Source of the DNA: Plasmodium malariae
Taxonomy: Eukaryota > Apicomplexa > Aconoidasida > Haemosporida > Plasmodiidae
DNA length: 48,291 bases
Direction of reading: 5' to 3'
NCBI RefSeq assembly: GCF_900090045.1
Contig: NW_021638320.1
Span: forward strand, 1 to 48,291
Shown here: positions 27,958-39,190 of the stretch, one piece after another
Numbering within the stretch: the first letter of the stretch is position 1
Layout of the letters: every line of letters starts with the position of its first letter
Position numbers and translations under genes: made by a program
The notes under the pieces: model-generated
Database searches by the model: none
Told to the model about the DNA's origin: nothing
What the model saw: the letters and a program-made list of their open reading frames with translations, nothing else

Positions 27958-30202
27958 TTTTAACTTAAACATTAATAACTTAATGAATTAATTGGTTCAC
28001 TTGGTATACCTAATATATTGATGTATAACATATTTAAAATAATAAATAAAAATAAGCGAGGATTATAAAAATAATTTGTATATCTAATGGTAATTATATG
28101 ATTACTATAATCAGAAAATATTAATCATAAAATTCATGGAACCCAATATATGGAGATTCCCAAAATATGATATAAATAATCTAACATAATAATAAAAAAA
28201 TATCTAAAAAGCATTTAAGGAAGATATATTTCAACAAAAATAATTAAAGCATTTTATTTACATTATGGAATGTCCATGATGGTATTATTAGGTAATTCTG
28301 TGTAATCACATGACTGACAATAAGATAATCTGTACAGTTGTTTATACCTGTGACTAAAGAAAATATATAATATTATATATAAATTATAAGAACAATATAA
28401 ATAAAAATTAAGCTATGATACACCCTCTAAAAATATTTGCAATAATATTATTTTTTTTATTCAGTGTATAATGAAGTATTAAATATTTTATTTTTTCTCT
28501 AATGAAACTTAATTAAGAAAACATGGTTTTATACTCATTTTTGCATTGCATGTAAAAAATTTATAATAATATGAGAATAATAAAATATTATATTTATGTA
28601 TCAAAACAAAAATATAGTATGCGAACCAACAAGTTATGCAAACAAAAAAACAAAAAATAAAATGATATTAAATAAAATATAAATGTAATATGTAACATAA
28701 AGAATATTTATTTTCTCTTACGCATAAAATTGACAGAAAATAAATTTTCTTTCCATGTATATTAATATATACATATAACTCGTAATATTATTTTCCTAAT
28801 TTTCATGTGTTAAAATTTTATTAAAACATGCTAATAATCGACTTATTTCCGAATTGCAATATTTTGTACGTTATAATTTTTAAAACGCTTAATGTTATAT
28901 ATATATAGTTAAAAAAATAAGAAAACATTCTCTAATATTTCCTTAATTTACTGATATAACGAATTATGTTTTAGTTTATTTATCATTAAAAAAAAAGAAA
29001 AAGTATAAAAAGGATTAAATAATCCATACAAATTGTGCCTCATAATAGTATTCCCTTTAAACATTATTTTATTTTCTATGAAAAATTAAATAAATATGGT
29101 AAATATATTTCCCAAATTTAATATTTAACTATATTTGAATTATGATAATTGCCTTTTAGTCATATTCAAAAAAATATTTTTATTACGCTCAATAGATAAA
29201 AATATTATATTCTAACTTTTTAATGTAATTAACAATTTAAATTTTTTATTAAAAATGATCCATTTGATTAGTTTATTTTATGCATACTCGCATTGATAAA
29301 AAAACATATTATACACTATGTTAACTGTAATAATGAAACAAAAAAAACAATATCAACATACAATTCATTGTGGTTATTAATAAAAGTGAATAATTTGTAC
29401 TATAGTTATATATATAGGGTATCTAAAAATTAATGACATTAAAAATAAAATAAATATATTCCAAGTAAAATTTTTTATCATATTAGAAATAATTTATTTG
29501 TTTATGTTTCATTTATTCTTTTTATTAAATATTCTTTTTTTTATGTACATATTAATAATTTTTGTAATATGCGTTTAGTTAATTATAGTAATACGCGTAT
29601 AATATTATATCGTATTGCATATAATACGGTAAAATGCAATCTATTAATGAAATGATATTATGCTTATTTATATAAAAATTTTTTCTAAAAAAGGAAATTT
29701 CGTAATTTTAGAGACATACCATATTAAGATACATACAAATACTTAAAAGTACAAATGTGCTTTAAAATGAATATATGACAGGATATTACAATTTTTAATT
29801 TTTTATATTAAAAATTATATTTTCGATTAAAGAAAATGGGATAATAATAATTGTATATGTACATATGTATGTATATGCATATTTGTATATAGAATAATGT
29901 TTCGCTATAATTACAGTCCGTTTTTTTTATTATTTACTATTATATCGCATCAACGTTAAAGTTATTTTGTTTTTATTTAATAATATTAATATAACAAAAA
30001 CAATACACTTTTAATTTATTTTATGAATTAAATTAGTGTTATATTTCTTTACGAAATATGTAAATAGAAGTAATTACTAATAAAAAAAGGAAAATTCTCT
30101 AAATATACAAATTGTAAATATAACATTATTTATGTATAATTATTTATATATATACAGTTTTAATTGTATCATCTAATTAATACCTGATAATGATGAAAAG
30201 TT
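27958..30202. other. AT-rich intergenic region, PIR 5' flank
   Basis: No supportable gene. A more complex spot at 28260-28345 reads in short minus-strand frames only. The right part is the upstream region of the PIR gene; no specific promoter element can be identified by eye. Confidence 0.5.
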
Positions 30203-32069
30203 ATGGAAATGGTAAGAGAAGTTTATCGATACTTTCATTTTTTATAGAAATAATAATATATATATACTCATTTATTATAATACTATTTCTAACATAGATC
30301 AACATGATATATTTTATTCTTTATAAGTACTTAAGTATTTGTAAAATTCTTTTTATAAATTTAATTTTCAGGATAAAATTTTAGAAGAGTCATATCCATA
30401 CAGTATATATAAAGAATTGAATGATGAAGTTAAAAATGCAAATGATGGCAAATATTGTAGTGAATTTGAAAATGTAAAACAAGATTACAAAGATGAATCT
30501 GTTAAACTTTGTAAAAAAGTATCAAAAATTTTAGATTTTGTATTTAAAAAGAGTACACAAAATGAGTTTAAAGACTATTGTACACATTATAAATACTGGG
30601 TATATCAAGAAGTAAGAAATTTGTTTAATGAGAATACATCAGTTAGTGATATCGAAGATGTTATTAAGAAATTTTATAAATTACAACTTGATCTTTTTAA
30701 TGATCACAACAGAAATGATTGTTCTTATAGATTTGATTATAAGACCCTTGAAGGATTGAATTATAATATAGAAGAGAAGTCTTTGTATGATTACTTTAGA
30801 AACTTTAACACAATTAAAAGTATTGAAACTTGTAGCAAATGTACCAATGGCGAATATAAAGAATACCTTAAATCTACCGGTGACACATATAATAATTTAA
30901 AGGAATATTGTTGTTTATCAGAGGATTGGGACTGTTCACATTATTTTTTCAGTTGTAAGGATGAGTTTGATCCGAGTAAATTATTATCCTCTTTAGGATC
31001 TGAAGAAATAGGAAATTGTGATGGACTAAAAACAATTACAGCTGTATTCAATGATAAAATATCAGATTCTGAGGCGTTCAGTTCAGATTTTTTGAAATCA
31101 CTTAATTATGGTGCATGTTATAGACCCAACAATGGTAAATTCACATCAGGTGATAGAGCACATCCATTTTGTAATTTATACACAGCACCCGTACAATTAT
31201 CTAGTAGTGTAACTATAGTTAGAATTAATGAACCCCAAGGAAATGGTGATAGATCCCCTCCAGGTAATTCGAATTCAATGAAGGGGGAAGATCAAGAACA
31301 AGTAAAACAAGCGAAAAGAGTTCCACCAAAAGAAGTTACAGATGAAACAAACGAAAATGAAGGGGGTTCAGGTAGATACGGGGAACTAAAAAAAAAGGCA
31401 TCTCCTATGAAAGACGCATCTGATAATTTTAGATGGAAAATTGCTGCAACTGGACAATTAAAATGTTCGAGTAAAAATAAAAAAGAAGCTGAATTAGCAA
31501 TGTGCGATTTTATGGAAGAACTGATTGAAGGTGGTTATGCTAAAAAAATAGAAGATACAGAAAAGTATACTTTGGATATTAAAAATGGATGGACCACTGA
31601 AGAATTAAAAGTATTTCGTGAAAGAATAAGGAAAAGATCAGCTTATGAATCAAATATATTAAACAACATTTTTTTCCGTATTTCTACTGGAGTTACTCTA
31701 GTAATGGGAATTATTTTTATATTTTACCTTTTTTTTAAAGTAAATACAAAATTATTTTTCGCTATATATATACATTATTTGTTACCATTTATAACATATT
31801 TTTCTTAATATATTGTAATTGTGAAATGAACATATTATACATGTTTTTTACTTTCATATAAATATTAGTTTACTCCCTTCGGATCACGTTTACATAGACG
31901 TAGAAAAAGGAAACAAAGGTATAGGTTTGATTTTACCGATTTAAGTACACGTAATCGACCAAGGCGCTTCTTAAAACGTACTTATAGGCATTCTGACAGG
32001 AGGAGATTTAACGTAGTAAATATAGAAGATGAGCTTCATTCATCAAATGATTTACGGAATATCAACTGA
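30203..32069 (+). CDS. PIR family protein, intact, three exons
   Basis: Variant-antigen family member predicted at the infected red cell. Exon 1 is 30203-30211 (M-E-M, then GTAAGA). Exon 2 is 30372-31739 and starts DKILEESYPYSIYKELNDEV. Exon 3 is 31869-32069. All junctions are phase 0 with GT..AG, giving 525 residues. The PIR ectodomain covers about residues 20-275 with many cysteines (about 32, 50, 73, 120, 157, 160, 183, 184, 191, 198, 219, 252 and 270). A polar linker (about 290-355) follows, then an extra module with two cysteines (about 356-423, FRWKIAATGQLKC, AMCDFMEELIEGGYAKK). The membrane span is at about 440-459 (STGVTLVMGIIFIFYLFF). The exon 3 tail begins FTPFGSRLHRRRKRKQRYR, the classic PIR post-membrane motif, and ends NIEDELHSSNDLRNIN. 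An upstream in-phase ATG at 30190 would give phase 1 and break the frame, so 30203 is preferred. At 525 residues it is longer than a typical PIR because of the linker and extra module. Confidence 0.9.
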
Positions 32070-34550
32070 TATGTATCAAAGATATTAAGAAAACCTCAAA
32101 ATTGGATTAAATAAACATTTCTATTAAGTAGAAATGATAAAGATCAAGCAATAATAAGAGGAGCATAAATAAAATATAGATACTTTTATTTTTAACTTTT
32201 TATATGTTTTTTTTTATTTGTCCTTTTATAATAATTTATTTTTTCTAACTTTTTGTCAAATACTTTTTTTGTATTTATTTAATTATTTTTTTAATGAATT
32301 TAATTTGAACTTGCAATCATATTTGTTTTATATATGGAAAAAAGAACTAATACTTTCCTACCTAATAATAGTTTAAGATTCTAATGTTCCACAATTCAAA
32401 AGCGTATATTGGCAAAGCATTTTTATTTTGTTTAATTATACTTATGAAATTGTACCCTGACTTCTTATTATGTGTTCTTAAATCATAACACATTTGAGAT
32501 ATATTATAGTTATATTTAAAGTAAAAATAAAATTCATTTTATTTAATTTATTTGGAACTAGTAATTTAGTCCTTAAATTAGCACAATGTATCATTAGTAA
32601 AAAAAATTGATGTAACTCGTGAAATAAAAACTTACATTTTTTTTTTTTTTTTTTTTTACATAAAAATATACTTATCAAATTATGATTAAATATTATATAA
32701 TAATCAATACTCAAACTATTTGGTTTTTCAATAAAAAGTATATATTCATATTTGACCAAATCTTTTGGATAAAATAACATTGTACCTGAAGAACACAGTT
32801 TTTATATATATAACGTAAATATTATATACATAGAGCAGAAGAAATATTAAACGTGTTGCTGGATTTTTTTATTGGTAATATATATTAAGTGTTAGAGTTG
32901 TACATAATAAGTGTATAAGAATAAACTACAAAAAGTTCATCATTAAAGATATTAATACAATTATTTGTATTAAATAAAACGAAAAAAAAATCAAATATGA
33001 TAAATTAATATTTAATACAAGATTCCCAAAAAAATATGTAATATTTTCTTCCTTGATATATACATACGTACAATTTTAATAGCAATTCCATTAGAAATTA
33101 TTATAATAAAAACAGTTTTATCATCTAAACTATGAATATTTAGAGAAAGGAATTTTAACTCATATTGGCACAGAAAATAAACATATATAAAATAATAAGC
33201 AAAAACGAAAGATTAAATGAGGAAAAAAAAAATATTATTAAGCCTTTTATATTTTGACAATTCAAAAAGTGTATAATAATAACATATTATAAATATATAC
33301 ATTGCTTATATATTTTTCCTAACTTAGAAAATTGTTTCCCATGGATAAATTATAAAACCATAAATGTATGTTAATTTAGCATCCTCCAATATACAACTAT
33401 AAAAATTTGTAGAACAATACATCCTTTGCATATGTTTACAAGCATATCAGTAATTGTAATATTCCATTAATATATATATTTAATTTTGTGGAAGAATTTC
33501 AGTATAATTAAGGTATGGTAGAGCAATTACATTGTGTACATAGAACATATAGAACGGAAAAAGTTTTAATAATTTCAAATGCAATCTTGTATAAGGAAAG
33601 TAAAATAAGAATTACTTTTTATAACTTTTCTTATTTTTTTCTTAAAAAATTTATTTCGATTAGTATCGGTGTAGCTAAAATAGAAATAAATGATACATGC
33701 AAATATATACAACATAAATATGCGTTAATAATTTAGGATTTATTAATTATTACTGAAAATAGGAAAAACGAAAAATCGTGTTTAAATGTATTTTCATATA
33801 ATAATTTACTTCTATAGATTACTCTATTTTTATATTACTTATAATCGGAAATATATTTTTAGCGCGTTAAAAAATTAAAATAAAATTTGATTTCCTTTTT
33901 TTGCAACTTTTTATAACAATTGGGCTCAACCATTTTGGTAACATTATTTTTATGGAAACATTTCATAGTGTACTTTTCAATCAAATAAATAAATGTATAT
34001 ATATATATATATATATACATATATATGTGTGTATATCCCTTTATCCATTTTGAACTCTGCTTCCATCCTATAATACTACGGAGAAAGAAACATGACAATC
34101 TTGAAAGATGTAAAGAGCATTCTCGGTCGTGAATTTTAGAGCTCACGTATATCAATCCGAAACATAGGCGATTACATATATCCTGTAATTCCTGATTACC
34201 AGTTTAAACATAAAATAACATTTAACTGAAAATTAGTTATAATATAAGCAAACGTGCAAATTGTGTTATATCTGTACTTGAGATTAACGAAGAAAAACAG
34301 GAAAAGTGACACATAGAGGGCACAAAAAAGAAAAAAATATATATGGCATAATTAATAATTAAGAAATTATTAAAATGTATAATTTATATAGCTTTAAATA
34401 TATCGACTATATTGTAAAAGAAACAGTAATTAAAAATAAGAAATTCTTATAAAATTTCATGCAATAACATTTATAAATATATATATTAAGTCAAGTGTCA
34501 GTCTTTGAAGGATAAAAAATGTTGAAATATATATATAATAGTAAGCATTT
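32070..34550. other. AT-rich intergenic region downstream of PIR
   Basis: No supportable gene. Frames at 32478-32780 (minus, built on poly-T), 33515-33736 (plus) and 33859-34155 (minus, crossing a TA microsatellite) lack splice context and recognisable motifs. A patch at 34050-34200 has clearly higher GC than its surroundings but stops in all frames. Confidence 0.45.
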
Positions 34551-34752
34551 GAGATATTCTGCACAACGAAGGAATAAGAGGAATATATCTATAAGGTAGC
34601 ACCACCTAAAAAGATAGAAAGTCTTAAATTAATTAGAATTGAAGAAGTTTTAAAAAAATATTACAAAGAAAGAAAGATAATAATATGTGCAAAAAGAACT
34701 TGTACAAAAGCTTAATAAACTATTTAAGAGGAACAGAAAAGTAAAAATATGT
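34551..34752 (+). pseudogene. Possible Lys/Glu-rich coding scrap
   Basis: In one plus-strand frame, after an early TAA, the sequence reads EEYIYKVAPPKKIESLKLIR then IEEVLKKYYKERKIIICAKR, followed by two TAAs and a further short Lys/Glu-rich piece. The purine-rich plus strand and charged composition stand out from the flanks and resemble the cytoplasmic exons of Plasmodium surface families, but no motif allows a name. This may be a decayed exon or chance. Confidence 0.25.
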
Positions 34753-35574
34753 AATACAATAATGCTGTAAAGTAAATATCAGTTTCATATGATTGTATTT
34801 GGACACGTTTGTAAATTTATTTACCTCGTAAGAAGCTATTTTTATTGTGTATTATTTTTTGTATTCTACAGTGCAGATTTTTTTTTTAAGAATAAACGTA
34901 AAAACTAAAATTTATTACTTTAATTTATTTGTGTATTTTTTTTTTTTTTTATTTACATACATAAATTAAAATTTTATAAAAATATACATGTACATTATAT
35001 TTTATCTTTTTTTGCTTTTCAAAAACAAGATTATTTATAAATAGCATCCTCATAATAATGATAATGCATTATTATTAATTGTCTTACTTTTGTAATTTAT
35101 TCTTCATACAAGAAGCTTTAAGTAATATATTCGTTCTTTTAATATTTAATACAGTACAATCAATGTAAGGAATTATTAATATATGAATTATTCTAAATGG
35201 TTCCAATAACTATGTTATCGATCAATATTTTAAATGCATATATAGTGTATAGCCAGTATTAAATAAATGAATTAACTAAAAAATAATTATTTAGTGGCCA
35301 TATTATTCTATTGTATAATTAAAAAAATATATATTTTTGTTACATACACACGTATTTCCATTTTCAAATATAAATAATCTTATGTGAACTAAATATTTAT
35401 TAAAAAAGTGTATATTTAGTTATATTGTTTATTATAGAAGAGTATTTAGCAACTTATTCAAAAAAATGAAAAATTATTAGATTATATTAAGAACAAAATA
35501 ATTTTAATATATGATTATAAAACTGAAAGTTATATATGTTATTCACTTTCAATAAAAAAAAAAAAAAAAACAAT
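34753..35574. other. AT-rich intergenic region
   Basis: Nothing supportable. It has poly-T and poly-A runs and no open frame with splice context. Confidence 0.5.
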
Positions 35575-35985
35575 ATAATGCCATATAATTAGAATAATAT
35601 ACAATTCCATTAATAATACAATTAAATGTAGAACTTCATAATTATTTTTTTTCAGTATCATTTGAGAATATTCATATCGAAAGATTAGAATGTTGTTATT
35701 ATACTCTTTCAGCCTTTTAAGTTTTAAGTTTTTTTTGTCTAAGTAACCTTCACACTATTGATATATATTATTGTACAATCCAAAACAACGCATATAATGC
35801 ATTATTTTATAATTATTTTAAGGAATAAGCTGAAAGGAAAATTTTTAAATGAATTTATAGCTAATCATGAATTTTTACATTATTTCCAAAAAATAATTCT
35901 AATTTTATATGCCTTTTTTGCAAATTTTCTTAATTTAGTTAAATAATATTAATTATAGGTATATCCAAAATAATAGAAAAAGTAT
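35575..35985 (-). pseudogene. Possible decayed exported-protein gene
   Basis: On the minus strand, 35985-35950 reads LPILFLLFWIYL, resembling the end of the signal-anchor exon of the fam group. About 250 bases further on, an open stretch (about 35742-35575) reads LDKKNLKLKRLKEYNNN then ILIFRYEYSQMILKKNNYEV and the hydrophobic LHLIVLLMELYIILIIW, the basic-then-membrane order of these proteins. Its upstream flank at 36119 carries a block shared with the flank of the exported gene at 12.3-13.2 kb. No ATG or intact splice sites remain. A 62-codon plus-strand frame at 35758-35946 overlaps it and is less convincing. Confidence 0.27.
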
Positions 35986-36118
35986 AGGAAGTTAAGAAAT
36001 GTATATATAATTATATAAAATATATGTTAGTGACTGCCTAGAAAATGCATTATCTTTTATATACTATTATGCATTAACAAAATAAAATTTATTTTTAAAA
36101 AGAATTCCGTAATTGACG

Positions 36119-36225
36119 TATATTTTTAAAAGTACCATAATAATTAATGTTGTATTTTTGTGAAATGTTTTTACATTATTATAATTTGTATACAAATTTT
36201 AATATAATTTATTCTCATGTAATGA
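36119..36225 (+). repeat. Diverged repeat, copy 2 of pair with 13881-13985
   Basis: 36119-36146 is identical by eye to 13881-13908, then similarity fades over about 80 bases. It lies upstream, in the minus-strand sense, of the possible decayed exported gene, mirroring copy 1. Confidence 0.55.
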
Positions 36226-36398
36226 CATATATATAAAATTACAAATTCCATAATTTATTTGTTTTTTTTAAAAAGATAGATCTACATATATTTGGAGAAC
36301 TATTAATACATTAAAAAAAAAAATTGACAAAATAAATAGGTTATATGTTATGTTACAAAATAAATTACAAAAGACTAAAGGATTCATTTAATAATTAT

Positions 36399-36420
36399 AA
36401 ATGTGAATTAATTCACATTT
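36399..36420 (+). repeat. 22-bp perfect palindrome
   Basis: Two 11-base arms without spacer, centred between 36409 and 36410 (left arm AAATGTGAATT). It is long for chance even at this base composition, but no function is indicated. Confidence 0.8.
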
Positions 36421-38399
36421 TCAAGAATGCTTAGAAATACATATATTTATTGAAATTTTTTTTATATTCCTATATATTTAATAAAAACACTTATTGATTT
36501 ATTTGTTTAATTATGTCAAGAATACAAATAGAAATTCTTTTTACTCATAAATTTATTTTAACATATATGTTTAAATCGATTTTTATAAAATAGAATTAAA
36601 TCAATATTATGTATGTATAATAATAAAATGATAAATATAAGAATTCTCTTATTCATATGAACAGCATATTAATGGTCAAAATTAATATATCTCCACAAAA
36701 AATTTCTACTAAAAATTAAATAATGTATATGAATAACTAATACTTCATAAAAATAAACTGAATCCCGTGAAATGATATATTTAATTTTTCCAAGTTAAAA
36801 TGTATATAACATAAATGATTAATATTATTAAATATATGTGTATATTAATATTTTTTGAATTCTGCTAGATATAATATCATAGAAAATATTCATTGATATT
36901 GAATATGTATTCTATAGTAATTGTTTATGCTACTTCTAATCAATAATGTTATTAATGTTATTTTATTATAGGGTATATAACTTTTTTTGTTTCAGTGTAT
37001 TTTTTGAAAATATAAGATAGTATAGTGCACATTTTTTCAGATAAAATTTCATTTTCCAACTGTTTCATTAATTAATCATTTTACGTTAATGTGTACTGTA
37101 AAGGTACGATACATTTTCAATTATATTATTACTACTAATAGAATAACAAATATACGTCACCTGAAACATGCATATATTAATTAAACAATAAAATTAGAAA
37201 AATTTCTATTTTCGCGAAATGATTTTTTACAGTAACACTTTTTTTATTACATCATAGCACTTTATTAATGTTAATATTTTTTAATTAATGTACTACGTTC
37301 AATAATTATTTAATCTATCCATATATTTTACAAGTTTATATACATTTAACTAATATAAGCTTAACAGAAAAAAAACAAAAAAAATAAATAAAGTTAAATT
37401 TATTTATTCGCCTATTATAAAACGTATAATTCGTTAAATATCCAAACAAAAATATAAAACAAACTTTAATAAAATAACAAATTTTATTTATAAAATATTT
37501 ATACCTTTTCTTATACATAAGTTATTATAAGGAAACTCATGAAAAAATAAGTAAAAAGGAAATAAAATTAATATTCGATGTTACTTTAAATAGTGGAATC
37601 TACTATCAACCATAAATTGTAATGTATAATAATACTTAAATGTAATAATACTTATAATTCAGTAATAGCATATATTGTAATAAAATTATTAAAATAAAAA
37701 AAAAATGTTGTTTATCTTTCATCTACTATTTAGAATATCATAAATATTCTGTACCTATTTGTGAATTACAAAAAAAATATTATTATTGATTAAACAGATT
37801 ATTTTATAATAACAAAAAGATAAAAAAGGAAAAAAAATAAAAATTAATTATAATATGTATTATCTGAAATTACATGTGTGATATAATTCTTTAAGTTTCT
37901 TTGGATTTTTTTTTTAAATTTTATCTCTTCTATAATGAAGAAAATTTATATATAAAGTAAAAAAAAATGTATTGTGATAAGATTGATTCAATCAATAATT
38001 CATTTGTTATTTATGTTCAAGCAAAAAAAAATTTTAAAACAAAACATATAAATAACAATATAAGTACATTCATTCACATGGTTTTTTCAAACGAAAAGAA
38101 AGACACACATATTCTTCATTAAAAAGACTAATCATACATTTTTTAATAATTTCATAAAATAGTAATTTAAGACTAAAATAAATAAATAAAAGTCAATACT
38201 GTTTTTTTTTTTTTTTTTTTTTCGCAGTGATATATATAAATTGCCATATATAACAACAAAGTTATAAAAACCATGTTTTTATTTATTTTTATCAAGTTAC
38301 ATATATTTTCAAAAAGATCATGTTATATACAGAAATATATATATAAATGACAATATTGTTGCATAATAGTAAAACATGTTTAATATAAAATAATAGTAA

Positions 38400-39190
38400 A
38401 TTTCAATTTTCACAATATTATTTTCACATTTATACTATCTGCATAACACTATATGTACAAAAATTAATTTATTCATTTAAGTATTAATTTTTTGTGAAAA
38501 GTAATATTGTGTTTACATGTTTTTATTTATAATTTACATGGGGGAACTTCTGCATTGCTTTTATGTAAAGAATAACTGTTTAACATTTTTTATTCTTATA
38601 GTTTAACGTATAAATTATATGTTTTACTATTTCAAAAAGGTTATCATAAACCAAGTTCTATGTATTACCTTCTCATTAGTACTGCAAAAGGCTACTAATT
38701 ATATAACAGTCATCTAAATAGATGTAATATGCAAAATCGCAATAATTTTCTTATGATGTAACAAACGATTAAAAATGCATATGGTATTCACAAATGCCAT
38801 ATGACTTAATACAAAAGTGGACTGCTTTTAAAATGTGTTAATTATCTAAATAAATCTCCTAAATCTTAATGAATACCAGTTACTAAAATTTCCGTACTCA
38901 GATGATCACTAATACCAGAAGAAACACATTCACATATTAGTTGATATTTATTTAACTCTTTATCTCCTATAGTCAAATAAATATTATTATTATCATGTTT
39001 TTATAATTTTTACTTTATTCTAACAACATAAATTAAACTAATTAAAAATGTTAGTTCCTTATATATCTCTCTACTTTAATGTGATACAAAACTACTGCTG
39101 CAGTAGTTTTGTCTTAATGAGTATGTAATTTCGTGAAAACTAGTTTACATCATCTGGACTTTTTTACAATATTCAAAAAAAACAAATATA
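38400..39190 (+). repeat. Diverged long repeat, copy B (pairs with 9780-10560)
   Basis: The partner of copy A with the same order of anchors. It carries an extra block between the CCTTCTCAT and CTAGTTTA anchors that includes the 27-bp palindrome at 39086-39112, which copy A lacks. Confidence 0.55.
39086..39112 (+). repeat. 27-bp palindrome, 13-base arms around a single T
   Basis: The left arm ACAAAACTACTGC (39086-39098) is the exact reverse complement of the right arm (39100-39112), with T at 39099 between. The centre is GC-richer than the surroundings. As RNA it could form a stable hairpin; as DNA a cruciform. No gene is attached to it. Confidence 0.85.

Noticed and set aside
30190..30211. 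Alternative upstream ATG for the PIR first exon
   Set aside because: It would leave the exon in phase 1 and break the join to exon 2; the ATG at 30203 gives a clean phase 0 junction.
32478..32780. 100-codon minus-strand frame
   Set aside because: It depends on a poly-T run read as poly-lysine, and lacks splice sites and recognisable domains.
33859..34155. 98-codon minus-strand frame in a GC-richer patch
   Set aside because: It runs through a TA microsatellite (repeated Tyr-Ile) and has no ATG in a sensible place, no signal sequence and no family motif.
35758..35946. 62-codon plus-strand frame ending in a hydrophobic stretch
   Set aside because: No ATG or splice evidence. The minus strand of the same interval fits a decayed exported gene slightly better, and neither is strong.
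38202..38227. Long T run followed by CGCAG, like a splice acceptor
   Set aside because: No coding frame follows on the plus strand, so it is treated as a homopolymer.
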